From Streptomyces sp. NBC_00442 (lineage in GTDB: Bacteria; Actinomycetota; Actinomycetes; Streptomycetales; Streptomycetaceae): DNA of 64,000 nucleotides. Numbering within the stretch: position 1 is the stretch's first letter; each line of letters starts with the position of its first letter. The notes under the pieces are model-generated. The model saw only the letters and a list, made by a program, of their open reading frames with translations. It had not been told where the DNA came from and did not search any database. Where the stretch lies: assembly GCF_036014195.1 (NCBI RefSeq), contig NZ_CP107918.1, positions 1,240,001 to 1,304,000 on the forward strand. The letters are read 5' to 3'. The translations under genes were made by a program, and so were the position numbers. Positions 44,454 to 53,503 of this stretch are shown here, in pieces.

Positions 44454-45305
44454 ATGATCTCCCAGACCTTCACCTTCGGCCAGGGACACACCGTGCGGCG
44501 CCTCGGCTTCGGCACCGCGCAGCTCACCGGTCCCGGCTACTGGGGCCCGCGGGGCGAGCGCGCGGAGGCCCTGACCGTGCTGCGGCGGGCCGTGGAGCGG
44601 GGCGTCACCCTGATCGACACCGCCGACAACTACGGCCCGGGGCTCGCCGAGGAACTCGTCGCTCAGGCACTGCACCCCTACCCCGCCGGCGTCGTCGTCG
44701 CGACCAAGGGCGGTGTCGTACGGACCGGCGACAGCGCCTGGCACATCGCGGGGCGGCCCGAGCAGCTGCGGGCGATGTGTGAGGCGAGCCTGCGCCGGCT
44801 GCGCGTGGAGATCATCGATCTGTACCAGCTGCACCGGCTCGACCCCGCCGTGCCGATGGCCGAACAGCTCGGCGCCCTGGACGAGTTGAGGCGGGCGGGC
44901 AAGATCCGGCACATCGGCCTCGACAGCGTGAGCGCCGGCCAACTGGAGCAGGCTCTGCGGCTGACCGCCATCGCCTCCGTGCAGAACCGCTTCAACCTCC
45001 TGGACCGGGAGTCGGAGCCGGTCCTCGCCCTGTGCGAGGCGCGCGGTCTGGCGTTCCTGCCGTGGTTCCCGCTGGCGAACGGCGCCCTCACCGCGGGCGG
45101 GGCGGCCGTCCTCGACCGGATCGCGGGCGATCACGGTGCGACCAGGGGCCAGATCGCCCTCGCCTGGCTGCTGCACCGCTCCCCCGCGCTGTGCCCGACG
45201 CCCGGCACCGGTTCCCCCACGCACCTGGAGGAGAACCTCGACGCGGGTCGTGTACGGCTTTCGGAGGGGGAGTTGGCGGAGCTGAACGATCTCGTGCCGT
45301 CCTGA
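44454..45305 (+). CDS. Aldo/keto reductase
   Basis: 283 residues, (beta/alpha)8 barrel. Catalytic tetrad positions: Asp in TLIDTADNYGPG with Tyr next to it, Lys in VVVATKGGVV, His in YQLHRLDP. NADPH-binding end: PTPGTGSPTHLEENLDA. It reduces small aldehydes or ketones; physiological substrate unknown. TACGGT (44442-44447) ends 6 bases before ATG 44454, so it is probably leaderless. Confidence 0.9.
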   Translation: MISQTFTFGQGHTVRRLGFGTAQLTGPGYWGPRGERAEALTVLRRAVERGVTLIDTADNYGPGLAEELVAQALHPYPAGVVVATKGGVVRTGDSAWHIAGRPEQLRAMCEASLRRLRVEIIDLYQLHRLDPAVPMAEQLGALDELRRAGKIRHIGLDSVSAGQLEQALRLTAIASVQNRFNLLDRESEPVLALCEARGLAFLPWFPLANGALTAGGAAVLDRIAGDHGATRGQIALAWLLHRSPALCPTPGTGSPTHLEENLDAGRVRLSEGELAELNDLVPS

Positions 45306-45323
45306 GCGGGGCGGTCGCGGCCG

Positions 45324-45884
45324 TCATCCCCGGGCGGCCTCCGTCATCTCCGCCAGTGCCTTGACGGTGTTCCAGTTGCGGGAGGTCGCCGATACGCCCT
45401 TGAGCAGGCCGGGCCGGGACAGGACCGGGGCGAGCTTCGAGACGCCCAGGCCCCCGGGCGCGTACAGGTAGAGGACCTGGTCGCCGAGGCGGAACTCCTC
45501 GGGGAGGAAGGCCGCCGCGTCGATGCCGGCGAAGCGGTCGGCGGTGACGGGCGGGCCCGCGAAGAAGGTGGCGTGCAGCTGCTTGCCCGCGAGCCGCTCG
45601 GCGGGGAAGGGGCAGGCGTCGAGGACGGCGCGCAGATAGGGGCCGCCGCGCACCATGCACGCGACGGAGAAGCCGAAGTGCTTCTCGATGGCGGCCTCCA
45701 GTTCCGCGGCGAGTGCGTCCTGGTCGCGGGAGGCACTGCTGAAGACGGCGTTGCCGCTGTTGAGATACGTCTTCACGTCGCCGTGTCCCAGGTCGCCGAG
45801 GAGCTTCCGCAGCTCGGCCATGGGAACTTTCTTGGCCCCGCCCACATTGATGCCGCGCAGCAGAGCGGCGTACGTCGTCGTCAT
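45324..45884 (-). CDS. DUF1697 family protein
   Basis: 186 residues with the family signature YAALLRGINVGGAKKVPMAE, then VKTYLNSGNAVFSS and the C-terminal ATSRNWNTVKALAEM. DUF1697 proteins are small soluble proteins of unknown function, common in soil bacteria. TAGGGT lies 7 bases before ATG 45884, suggesting leaderless transcription; GTG 45893 is a less likely start. Converges with the aldo/keto reductase gene. Confidence 0.88.
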   Translation of the reverse strand: MTTTYAALLRGINVGGAKKVPMAELRKLLGDLGHGDVKTYLNSGNAVFSSASRDQDALAAELEAAIEKHFGFSVACMVRGGPYLRAVLDACPFPAERLAGKQLHATFFAGPPVTADRFAGIDAAAFLPEEFRLGDQVLYLYAPGGLGVSKLAPVLSRPGLLKGVSATSRNWNTVKALAEMTEAARG

Positions 45885-45962
45885 GGGCCACACCCTAGGA
45901 CGGCCCCCGCGCCCCGTGGGGGACGGGCGCGGAGGCCGTCGTTCAGCGCTGCCGGATGCCGA

Positions 45963-47168
45963 CTACTCGACGACCTTCAGCAGCTTGTTCGGGGTGCCCT
46001 GGCTCGCGTTGGAGATCTTGTCCGCCGTCGCGCCCCGGGTGAGGGCGTCGGCGACCTGGGCGGGGGTGGCGTCCTGGTGGCCGGCCAGGTAGACGGCGGC
46101 GGCGCCGACGACGTGCGGGGTGGCCATGGACGTGCCGGAGATGGTGTTGGTGGCCGTGTCGCCGGTGTTCCAGTCGGATGTGATGTCCGAGCCGGGGGCG
46201 TAAAGGTCCACCACCGAACCGAAGTTGGAGAAGCTCGACTGCTCGTCGTCCTTGGTGGACGAGGCGACGGTGATGGCTTCCTTCACCCGGGACGGCGAGC
46301 CGTTGCCCGCGTCGGCCGACTCGTTGCCGGCCGCCACGCCGAAGGTGACGCCGGAGGCGATCGCCTTCTGGACGGCTGCGTCGAGCGCCGGGTCGGCGGT
46401 GCCGCCGAGGCTCATATTGGCGACGGAGGGGCCCTTGTGGTTCTTGGTGACCCAGTCGATGCCGGCGACGACCTGATCGGTGCTGCCGGACCCGTTGTTG
46501 TCGAGCACCCGAACGGCGACTATCTTCGCCTTCTTGGCCACGCCGTGCGCTGTGCCCGCGATGGTGCCCGCGACGTGCGTGCCGTGGCCGTTGCCGTCGT
46601 CGGCCTTGTCGTTGTTGTCGACGGCGTTGAAGCCGTAGGAGGCCCGCCCGCCGAAGTCCTTGTGGGTGATGCGGACTCCGGTGTCGATCACATAGGCGGT
46701 GACGCCGTCCCCGGCCGCGGCCGGGTAGGTGTAGGCGCCGTCGCCCGCGGTGCCCGTCTGGTCGATCCGGTCGAGACCCCAGGACGGCGGATTGTTCTGG
46801 GTCTCGTCGATGTGGAACTTCTTGTTCTGCACGACCTTGCCGACGGCGGGGTCGGCGGCGAGCCGCTTGGCCTCGGTCTGTGAAAGCCCCGCGGCGGAGA
46901 AGCCGTTGAGCGAGGAGGAGTAGTCGCGCTTGAGTTCGCCGCCGTATTCCTCGGCGAGTTTGCGCTTGGAGTCCGCCGATGCGGATGCGTCGAGCAGGAC
47001 GATATAGCTTCCGTCGACGGCGTCCTGGGCGTTCAGGCCGTAAACGGTGCCTTCGGCGGGAGAGGCCCCGGCGAACGGAGAGTTGAGGGCGGTCGCTCCG
47101 GCCGCGGCCAGCACGGCGGTTGTCGCCACCGCGAGTTTGATCTTGCTCGCACGCTTGTGGGATGCCAT
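45963..47168 (-). CDS. Secreted S8 serine protease (proteinase K-like) with I9 propeptide
   Basis: 401 residues. Signal peptide ([18 protein letters not shown]), then an I9 inhibitor propeptide ([20 protein letters not shown] ... VQNKKFHI) that normally folds the enzyme and is cleaved off. Catalytic domain: Asp162 (VIDTGVR), His195 (GHGTH), oxyanion Asn in GVAAGNES, Ser347 (SGTSMATPH). No extra C-terminal domains. GAGGAGA lies 9 bases before ATG 47168. The 47169-47439 stretch upstream holds its promoter and the 3' end side of the solute-binding gene; nothing else is seen there. Confidence 0.95.
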   Translation of the reverse strand: MASHKRASKIKLAVATTAVLAAAGATALNSPFAGASPAEGTVYGLNAQDAVDGSYIVLLDASASADSKRKLAEEYGGELKRDYSSSLNGFSAAGLSQTEAKRLAADPAVGKVVQNKKFHIDETQNNPPSWGLDRIDQTGTAGDGAYTYPAAAGDGVTAYVIDTGVRITHKDFGGRASYGFNAVDNNDKADDGNGHGTHVAGTIAGTAHGVAKKAKIVAVRVLDNNGSGSTDQVVAGIDWVTKNHKGPSVANMSLGGTADPALDAAVQKAIASGVTFGVAAGNESADAGNGSPSRVKEAITVASSTKDDEQSSFSNFGSVVDLYAPGSDITSDWNTGDTATNTISGTSMATPHVVGAAAVYLAGHQDATPAQVADALTRGATADKISNASQGTPNKLLKVVE

Positions 47169-47439
47169 GAAGAGGGGTCTCCTCGTCACTGAATGTGGGG
47201 GGTTGACCTACCGGAGGCAAACCCTCCGGGGCTGGTTCGAAACCCTTGCCGATTGACGCGCGCAGATCAAGGTCTTCATGAAGCTGTGATTTAGGCAACA
47301 AGATTTCGTAATGCGATACCGACCACGAAGGGGGCAACTCGGGCTTTATGGAGGGCCGCTGGACATCCGGCGCGCACCGTCGAATTCCCCGGCTCCCGAC
47401 TTCTCCCGGATCACGGGAATTTCCGCCCCGGCGCCCGGC

Positions 47440-48750
47440 TCAGCGCCGATAGCGGGCGAGAACCCGGTTTCCGTCCTGGACCAGGCGTTTCTTCAGCTCG
47501 GCCGCGTCGATCGCTCCGCTGTAGTACTCCTGAAGGGCGGGGGTGGCGACCTTGTCCTTCCATTCCGGGTATCCCCGGACGGACTGCGCGGGAGCGGACC
47601 GCAGATGGGGTGCGAGCGCCGCGCCGGTCGCCCAGCCGTTCTCGACGGTGTGCAGCGCCGGGTCCTTGAGCGCCTCGGTTCCCGTCGGCAGCATCCAGTC
47701 CCCCTCTGCCAGGCGCACCATGTGGGCCGGGCTCAGCAGGAAGTCGATGAACGCGACGGCTTCCTTCGGGTGCGGGCTGTCCTTGGCGACCGACAGGGTC
47801 TGGGGGCTCACTCCCTGGTCGAGCCCGGCGCTGCCCGCGGGGGCGGGGAGCACCGTCCAGTCGAAGCCGGGCGGTGCCTGCTGGACGATCTGCTGACGGT
47901 AGGAGAAGCCGAGCGGCACCAGGGCGTACTTGCCGCCGAAGAAGCCGGGCAGGGTGTCCGAACCACCCATGCCGAGCGTGCTGCGTGCGGCGCTCCTGTC
48001 GGTGTTGACCTGGTCCTTGATGGTGTCGGGGACGACCGCGTCGCCGGCCGTGAACGTCACCTTGGCCTTGCCGGCCGCGTCGCGCGTGAAGAGCCGGCCG
48101 CCGGTCGAGAGGCTCAGGTTGAGGGTGGCCGAGACGGGCTCCTTGAGCGGCCAGGCCACGCCGTACCGTCCCTCGCCGCTCAGCTTCTTGGCCGCCTGCC
48201 CGAACTCGGCCCAGCTCCAAGGCCGTTGAGGTGTCGGAATGCGCACCCCGGACGCCTTGAGCAGCTTGGTGTTGGCGATGAGGACGCGGGGTTCCTGGAG
48301 GAACGGCACCCCGTAGACACCCGTGCCGAAGGTGCCCGACTCCCAGCTCCGGGCCGCGATGCCGTCCTTGAGCCGCCGAGGCAGCAGACCGCTCAGGTCC
48401 GCGAGGTAGCCGCCGTAGGCGAAGTCGGCCAGGTCGTCGGAGGCGTCGTGGATGATGTCGGGCGCCTCGCCGCCCTCGAAGGACGTCAGCAGCTGGTCGT
48501 GGACGGTGTCCCAGCTGCCCTGCACATAGTCGACCTGGACGGCCGGATGCGCCGCGTTCCACTCGTTGACGAGGCTCTTGGTCGCCGCGACCGACTCCTT
48601 CTGCCAGGCCAGGGACTGGAAGCGGAGCCTGATCACTCCCCCGCCGTCCGATCTGCCTCCCCCGCACCCCGTGAGCAGCGGTGCCAGCAGCGCGAGGGTG
48701 GCCATCACCATCAACAGGCGCCTGTGCGGGCCCGGTTCGCCCCCGCGCAT
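47440..48750 (-). CDS. Sugar-type ABC transporter solute-binding lipoprotein
   Basis: 436 residues. Lipoprotein signal with lipobox LLTGC (about residues 24-28). Family 1 solute-binding fold (VIRLRFQSLAWQKESV; VNEWNAAHPAVQVDYVQGSW; TRDAAGKAKVTFTAGD). The gene follows the two permease genes and its ATG overlaps their stop by TGATG. No ATPase gene is present; a shared MsiK-type ATPase, as known in Streptomyces, may serve it. Substrate probably an oligosaccharide. Confidence 0.9.
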   Translation of the reverse strand: MRGGEPGPHRRLLMVMATLALLAPLLTGCGGGRSDGGGVIRLRFQSLAWQKESVAATKSLVNEWNAAHPAVQVDYVQGSWDTVHDQLLTSFEGGEAPDIIHDASDDLADFAYGGYLADLSGLLPRRLKDGIAARSWESGTFGTGVYGVPFLQEPRVLIANTKLLKASGVRIPTPQRPWSWAEFGQAAKKLSGEGRYGVAWPLKEPVSATLNLSLSTGGRLFTRDAAGKAKVTFTAGDAVVPDTIKDQVNTDRSAARSTLGMGGSDTLPGFFGGKYALVPLGFSYRQQIVQQAPPGFDWTVLPAPAGSAGLDQGVSPQTLSVAKDSPHPKEAVAFIDFLLSPAHMVRLAEGDWMLPTGTEALKDPALHTVENGWATGAALAPHLRSAPAQSVRGYPEWKDKVATPALQEYYSGAIDAAELKKRLVQDGNRVLARYRR

Positions 48751-49589
48751 CAGCTCTTCACCGCCCCGGTCAGCATGCCGCCGGTGATCCGCCTCTGGAT
48801 GACCGCGAAGATCACCAGGGAGGGCAGGGTGGCGAGGAAGGCCGCGGCAGCCAGCGGGCCGAGGTCGGCCGCCCCCTCCGCGCCGAGGAAGTGGGTCAGG
48901 ACGACGGGCAGGGTCTGCCTCTCCGGGGTCTTCAGCAGGACGAGCGCGAAGAAGAACTCGTTCCACGCCGTGATGAACGCGAACAGGGCGGTGGCCACGA
49001 TGCCGGGGGCGAGCAGCGGCGCGGTGACCGAGACGAGGGTGCGCAGCCGCCCCGCCCCGTCGACGGCGGCCGCCTCCTCCAGCTCCGCGGGCACGGCGCG
49101 TACGTAGCCGCTCAGCATCCACAGCGCGAACGGCAGCGACCAGACCACGTACACCATGACCAGGCCTGCCACCGAGTTGATCGCGTGCAGGTTCTTGAGG
49201 ACGAGGAAGAGCGGAATGATCAGCAGGACGAAGGGGAACGCCTGGCTGACCACGACCCAGCCGGTGGCGGCGGCCGCGAGCCGGCCCCGGTGGCGGGCCA
49301 TGACGTACGCCATCGGCGTGGCGATGACCACCGCGATGAACGAGGCCGACACCGCGGCGACCAGGCTGTTCAGGCCTGCGTGGAGCAGGGGCTGTTCGTC
49401 GAAGGCCTGGCGGAAATTGGCGAGCGTGGGGTGCCGGGGGATCCAGGTGGGGTGGAGCGAGCCCAGTTCGCGGGCCGGCTTGAAGGCGGTGGAGATCAGC
49501 CACAGGAAGGGAAAGGCGAGGAAGACCAGGTAGGCGAGGAGGGCGAGGTACTGTCCGGCCCGTCCCGCCCTTCGCGTCCGCGCGCTCAT
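48750..49589 (-). CDS. Sugar-type ABC transporter permease (MalG-like)
   Basis: 279 residues with six membrane helices. The EAA loop is VRAVPAELEEAAAVDGAGRL, typical of the CUT1 sugar family, and the C-terminus ITGGMLTGAVKS is standard for MalG-like subunits. It overlaps both its neighbours (4 bases with the upstream permease gene, TGATG with the binding-protein gene), so all three are one translation unit. Confidence 0.92.
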   Translation of the reverse strand: MSARTRRAGRAGQYLALLAYLVFLAFPFLWLISTAFKPARELGSLHPTWIPRHPTLANFRQAFDEQPLLHAGLNSLVAAVSASFIAVVIATPMAYVMARHRGRLAAAATGWVVVSQAFPFVLLIIPLFLVLKNLHAINSVAGLVMVYVVWSLPFALWMLSGYVRAVPAELEEAAAVDGAGRLRTLVSVTAPLLAPGIVATALFAFITAWNEFFFALVLLKTPERQTLPVVLTHFLGAEGAADLGPLAAAAFLATLPSLVIFAVIQRRITGGMLTGAVKS

Positions 49590-50503
49590 CGGCCGTCTCC
49601 CTCCTTGAGCCGCCCGACGAGGAAGAAGGCGAGGCAGGCCGCGACGACCGCGACCATGACGCAGCCCATGGCCGCCGCGTACCCGAACTGGCCGTAGCGG
49701 AAGGCCTCTTCGTAGGCGAAGAGCATGGGGAGCCGGGTTCGGCCGCCGGGGCCCCCGTTGGTCAGGACGTAGACCAGGGCGAAGGAATTGAAGTTCCAGA
49801 TGAAATTGAGCGCCGTGATCGCGAGGGCCACCGGTTTCAGGGCGGGCCAGGTCACCGTGCGAAAGCGCCGCCACGCACCGGCCCCGTCGATCGCGGCGGC
49901 CTCGTGCAGCTCCCGCGGGGTGTTCTGCAGCCCGGCGAGGAGGGCGACCGTGGTCTGCGGCATTCCGGCCCAGATGCCGACGACGATCACCGCGGGCAGC
50001 GCGGTGGTGAGGCCGGTGAGCCAGTCCCGTCCGTCGCCGAGGCCCAGGTCGCGGAGGGTCTCGTTGAGGAGACCCGCGTCCGGGTGGTAGACCAGGCGCC
50101 AGATGATGCCGACCACGACCTCGGGCATCGCCCAGGGGATGATCGCGAGCGCCCGTGCCAGCCAGCGCAGCCGGAGTTTCTGGTTGAGGAGCAGGGCGAG
50201 GCCGAGGGACAGGAGGAACTGCGGCACGGTGACACCGACCGCCCACAGCAGCCCGATCCTGAACGACTCCCAGAACAGGCCGTCATGGGCCAGATCGCGG
50301 AAGTTGAGCAACCCGGTCCACCGGGTGGCGGCGGTGCGGCCCGACTGCGCGTCGGTGAACGCGAGCGCGATCCCGTAGAGGAGGGGGCCCACGCTGAGCA
50401 CCAGAATCGGCAGGAGGGCCGGGAGCACGAGGAACCAGGCGCCGCCGGGCCCGTGCGTCGGCTCTCTGGTGGCCGACCGTGTCCGCATGGTCGTTGATGA
50501 CAC
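49586..50503 (-). CDS. Sugar-type ABC transporter permease (MalF-like)
   Basis: 305 residues with six membrane helices; EAA loop at NTPRELHEAAAIDGAGAWRR. The longer N-terminal helix-loop (WFLVLPALLPILVLSVGPLL) is typical of MalF/UgpA-like subunits. GTG 50503 is chosen because AAGGGGG lies 7 bases upstream; ATG 50488 has no ribosome site. First gene of the importer operon, with order permease-permease-binding protein instead of the more usual binding protein first. Confidence 0.9.
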   Translation of the reverse strand: MSSTTMRTRSATREPTHGPGGAWFLVLPALLPILVLSVGPLLYGIALAFTDAQSGRTAATRWTGLLNFRDLAHDGLFWESFRIGLLWAVGVTVPQFLLSLGLALLLNQKLRLRWLARALAIIPWAMPEVVVGIIWRLVYHPDAGLLNETLRDLGLGDGRDWLTGLTTALPAVIVVGIWAGMPQTTVALLAGLQNTPRELHEAAAIDGAGAWRRFRTVTWPALKPVALAITALNFIWNFNSFALVYVLTNGGPGGRTRLPMLFAYEEAFRYGQFGYAAAMGCVMVAVVAACLAFFLVGRLKEGDGR

Positions 50504-50629
50504 GATTCGCCCCCTTTTGTCCCACGCCGACCAGCCCCCGTCATCGTGCTGACGGTCCGTCCATTCGTCAAGACGATCTGCGTGAATGCGAGACTTGACC
50601 GGCATCTCAACGATCACCGGGAGACGACC

Positions 50630-51541
50630 ATGGACGAGGCACGGGCACGCGAGCTCCTGACCGCGGCGGCGCTGCACGACCCCGGCGCCCTGCCCGGAGC
50701 CGCCCACGCCGACCTGCTGGCGCTCGGCGAGAACGCGGTCTTCGCCCTGCCCGGCACCGGGCCGGCCGGCGCGGGCGGTTTCGTCGTCAAGGTCGGCCGT
50801 GACGCCTCGCGCCACCCGGAGCTGATGGAGCGCGCCGAGCGCGAAGTGGCCATCGCCACCTGGCTCGCCGAGGCCGGGGTACCCGCGGTACGGGCCGCCG
50901 AGCCGAAGCCGCGGCTGGCCGAGGGCCACCCCCTGACGGTGTGGCACCGGCTGCCCGCCGCCGAACGCCCCGCCACCGCGGCCGACCTGGCCGCCCTGCT
51001 GCGTCGCGTCCACGCCCTGCCGGCCCCGGGCTTCGCGCTGCCCCGCCGCGAACTGCTCGGCGGTGTCGAGCGCTGGCTTACCCTGGCCGGCGCGGCGGTC
51101 GACCCGGACGACGCGGCGTATCTGCGCGCCCGCAGGGACGGCTTCGCGGCCGCGGCCGCGGCGCTCACCCCGCGCCTCCCGCTCGGGCCCATCCACGGCG
51201 ACGCACTGCCGCGCAATGTGCACATCGGGCCCGAAGGGCCGGTCCTGGTCGACCTGGAGACGTTCTCCTTCGACCTGCGCGAGCACGACCTGGTCGTGAT
51301 GGCCCTGTCCCGCGACCGCTACGGGCTGCCCGCCGAGCAGTACGACGCGTTCGTCGCCGCGTACGGCTGGGACGTGCGCGAGTGGGAGGGCTGTGCGGTG
51401 CTGCGCGGCGCCCGCGAGACGGCCAGCTGCGCCTGGGTGGCACAGCACGCCCCCACCAACCCGAAGGCGCTCGACGAGTTCCGCCGCCGGGTCGCCTCGC
51501 TGCGCGACGGCGACCCCCAGGTGCGCTGGTACCCCTTCTGA
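50630..51541 (+). CDS. APH-type phosphotransferase
   Basis: 303 residues. Protein-kinase-like APH fold: nucleotide lobe with GGFVVKVGRD (ATP lysine), catalytic loop PIHGDALPRNVHI (HGDxxxxN) and metal-binding VLVDLETFSFDLREHDLV. Such enzymes phosphorylate antibiotics, sugars or choline-like molecules; nothing here narrows the substrate. GGGAG lies 7 bases before ATG 50630. It converges with the exonuclease fragment 19 bases on. Confidence 0.85.
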   Translation: MDEARARELLTAAALHDPGALPGAAHADLLALGENAVFALPGTGPAGAGGFVVKVGRDASRHPELMERAEREVAIATWLAEAGVPAVRAAEPKPRLAEGHPLTVWHRLPAAERPATAADLAALLRRVHALPAPGFALPRRELLGGVERWLTLAGAAVDPDDAAYLRARRDGFAAAAAALTPRLPLGPIHGDALPRNVHIGPEGPVLVDLETFSFDLREHDLVVMALSRDRYGLPAEQYDAFVAAYGWDVREWEGCAVLRGARETASCAWVAQHAPTNPKALDEFRRRVASLRDGDPQVRWYPF

Positions 51542-51560
51542 CCTTCCCGGCCGGGGCGGT

Positions 51561-51984
51561 TCAGCCCTGGGCGGGCGTCAGCTCGCGCAGCGGCCAGGCG
51601 CCGTCGATCACTGCGTCGGCGGTGCCCTTCGTGCGCAGGAACTGCTGGAAGTCGGCCGCCCACTGCGCGTACCAGTGGATTTGACGCTCGTGCAGCTCGG
51701 CCGGCGCGAGACGCGCCACCTGCGGGTGGCGCTCGGCTATCGCCACGGCCACCAGGGCCGCGGCCAGCGCGTCGGCGCCCGCGTCGTGGGCCGCTTCGAG
51801 GATCACTCCGTACTCGACGCACACCGCTTCGAGGGTGCGCTTGCCCTTGCGGTAGCGGTCCACGGAGCGGTCGATCGTATAGGGGTCGACGACGGGGCCT
51901 ATGGGCGCGCCGCCCAGCCGGTCGGTGAGCGAGGGCAGTTGGTGGCGGCGCAGCTCGGCGGCGAGCAGCGTCAGGTCGAAGGGC
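51561..51984 (-). pseudogene. C-terminal part of a DEDDh 3'-5' exonuclease split by a mobile element
   Basis: About 140 codons reading from the Exo II aspartate onwards: FDLTLLAAELRRHQLPSLTD, then VVDPYTIDRSVDRYRKGKRT, and the Exo III motif AHDAGADALA (His...Asp). It begins exactly where the N-terminal part at 60504-60929 leaves off (...VVAYNAAF | DLTLL...), and the 8.64-kb element lies between. It lacks the Exo I DLET motif and therefore cannot be active alone. The frame continues upstream into the element for some codons; a GTG at 51992 could start it without a good ribosome site. Confidence 0.9.
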
Positions 51985-51996
51985 TTATCCACGCAC
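51985..51996 (+). repeat. Left terminal inverted repeat of the element
   Basis: TTATCCACGCAC, identical to the reverse complement of 60613-60624. Further inward both ends share a GTCTCA hexamer (left about 52003-52008). Confidence 0.85.
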
Positions 51997-52024
51997 GACC
52001 GTGTCTCACGATCTCCCTCGTCGT

Positions 52025-52047
52025 TGATCGACCAGGGGGTGCGATCA
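52025..52047 (+). promoter_or_regulatory. Hairpin over the ribosome site of the first recombinase
   Basis: TGATCG-ACCAGGGGGTG-CGATCA encloses the AGGGGG Shine-Dalgarno in its loop, ending 1 base before ATG 52049. It could limit recombinase translation or bind a regulator. Confidence 0.4.
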
Positions 52048-52048
52048 G

Positions 52049-53503
52049 ATGGAGATCTTCTTCACCGACCCGGGAGCGCTGGAAGCGGCCGGGGTGACCG
52101 ATACACAGAGGGCACTGGAGAGACACGGGTTGCATGCCGGTGCGCCGTTCATCCTCAGCGATGACGGCAGCTACGACGTCCAACTCAACCGCTTCTTGTG
52201 GTCCCTGCCGACTCTCGGCGTGAGGTCGGCAAACTCCTGGCGGGCCTACGCTCTCGATCTGCTGACCTGGGGGCGGTTCCTCCAGGAACATCGCGGCAAA
52301 ACCTTGTGGCACGCCGACCGTGACGACGTCACGGCCTTCCACCGGGCGCGGCGTGTCTCTCCCGACCCGACACAGGTTGTCTCGGCCTCGACCTGGAACC
52401 GGGGCGTCGCGGCCTTGGACAAGTTCTACACATGGGCGGTGGACGAGGCCCTGATCGAGCGGACGCCGTTCAAGTACTACGAGAGCTCGCGGCGCACTGG
52501 CCCCGGGCAGCAGGTGCGAGTCCGCAACAACCATGCGGCTGAGAAGGCCGCCAAGCGCGGAAACGTGAAGTTCCTCTCCGTCGCCCGTTACGCGGCCTTC
52601 CGCGATGTCGGATTGCGCGGTCAGCTGCTGACCAGGGCCACCGATTCGTCCTTCCGTGGCCGTAACGCGGAGCGGAACGTCGTCATGGCGGAGTTGCTGG
52701 TCACCACCGGCCTTCGTATCGAGGAGGCCGCGTCGCTCTGCTGGCCGGAACTCCCCGCTATGGACGACCAGAGCGGTATGAAAAGTGTGCCGTTCGACCT
52801 GTCTCCGCCGACCGCCAAACGGGACAAGGGACGCAGGATCCTGCTGCCGAACCGAGTCCTCCGTGCGGTGGTCGACTACGTGGAGATCGAGCGTTCCCTG
52901 ATGCTCGACCGCTGGCACGCCCGAGGCTGCCCGCTGCCGGCCGGTGCGGTGCTCGGAAGTCAAGCCGACCGGCGGGGTGTGCGGATGCCCTCGAAGGACG
53001 GCCGGCTCCGAAAAGTTCCCTGGTCACATGTGCCGCCGGCGGTCCGCTCCCGGCTCTACCTCGTTGACGAGCAGGGCCAGCCCGTCGGGCCGGCGTGCGT
53101 ATGGCTGGGCCAGGAAGCTCGGCCTGTGACCCTGTCGGCCTGGGAGTCCGTATTCGTGCGGGCCTCGGAGAGATGCCGTACGTACGAGATCGACGTCGCC
53201 GCCACGCCCCATGTGCTCAGGCACACCTTCGCCGTGCATCTACTGTCTGCCCTGATCCATGAACAGATCGGCTCGGTTGCGAGGCATGAGGTGGCCGACG
53301 GCGTGTACCGCCGGATCATCGGTGACCCGCTCGATCACTTGCGCCGCCTGCTGGGGCACTCCTCGATCACCACGACGTACATCTACCTCGACTGCACCGA
53401 CCAGGCTCAGGCATTGATCGATGGTGCGGTGGACGCTTGGACGTCCGAGGTCGCGGACACGGCAACTCAGGTGTCGCAGACACAGGGAGCGAGCGCGTGG
53501 TAA
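52049..53503 (+). CDS. Tyrosine recombinase 1 of the trio
   Basis: 484 residues. The N-terminal half contains a SAM-like core-binding domain (NSWRAYALDLLTWGRFLQEH). The catalytic half has Arg I in TTGLRIEEAASL (about 221), box II HVLRHTFAVHLL (about 387-398), His437 in LLGHSSITTTYIYLD and the nucleophile Tyr at 444 or 446. All catalytic residues look present. Its last 7 bases overlap recombinase 2. It should cut and join element ends at the short core between the terminal repeats. Confidence 0.93.
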   Translation: MEIFFTDPGALEAAGVTDTQRALERHGLHAGAPFILSDDGSYDVQLNRFLWSLPTLGVRSANSWRAYALDLLTWGRFLQEHRGKTLWHADRDDVTAFHRARRVSPDPTQVVSASTWNRGVAALDKFYTWAVDEALIERTPFKYYESSRRTGPGQQVRVRNNHAAEKAAKRGNVKFLSVARYAAFRDVGLRGQLLTRATDSSFRGRNAERNVVMAELLVTTGLRIEEAASLCWPELPAMDDQSGMKSVPFDLSPPTAKRDKGRRILLPNRVLRAVVDYVEIERSLMLDRWHARGCPLPAGAVLGSQADRRGVRMPSKDGRLRKVPWSHVPPAVRSRLYLVDEQGQPVGPACVWLGQEARPVTLSAWESVFVRASERCRTYEIDVAATPHVLRHTFAVHLLSALIHEQIGSVARHEVADGVYRRIIGDPLDHLRRLLGHSSITTTYIYLDCTDQAQALIDGAVDAWTSEVADTATQVSQTQGASAW

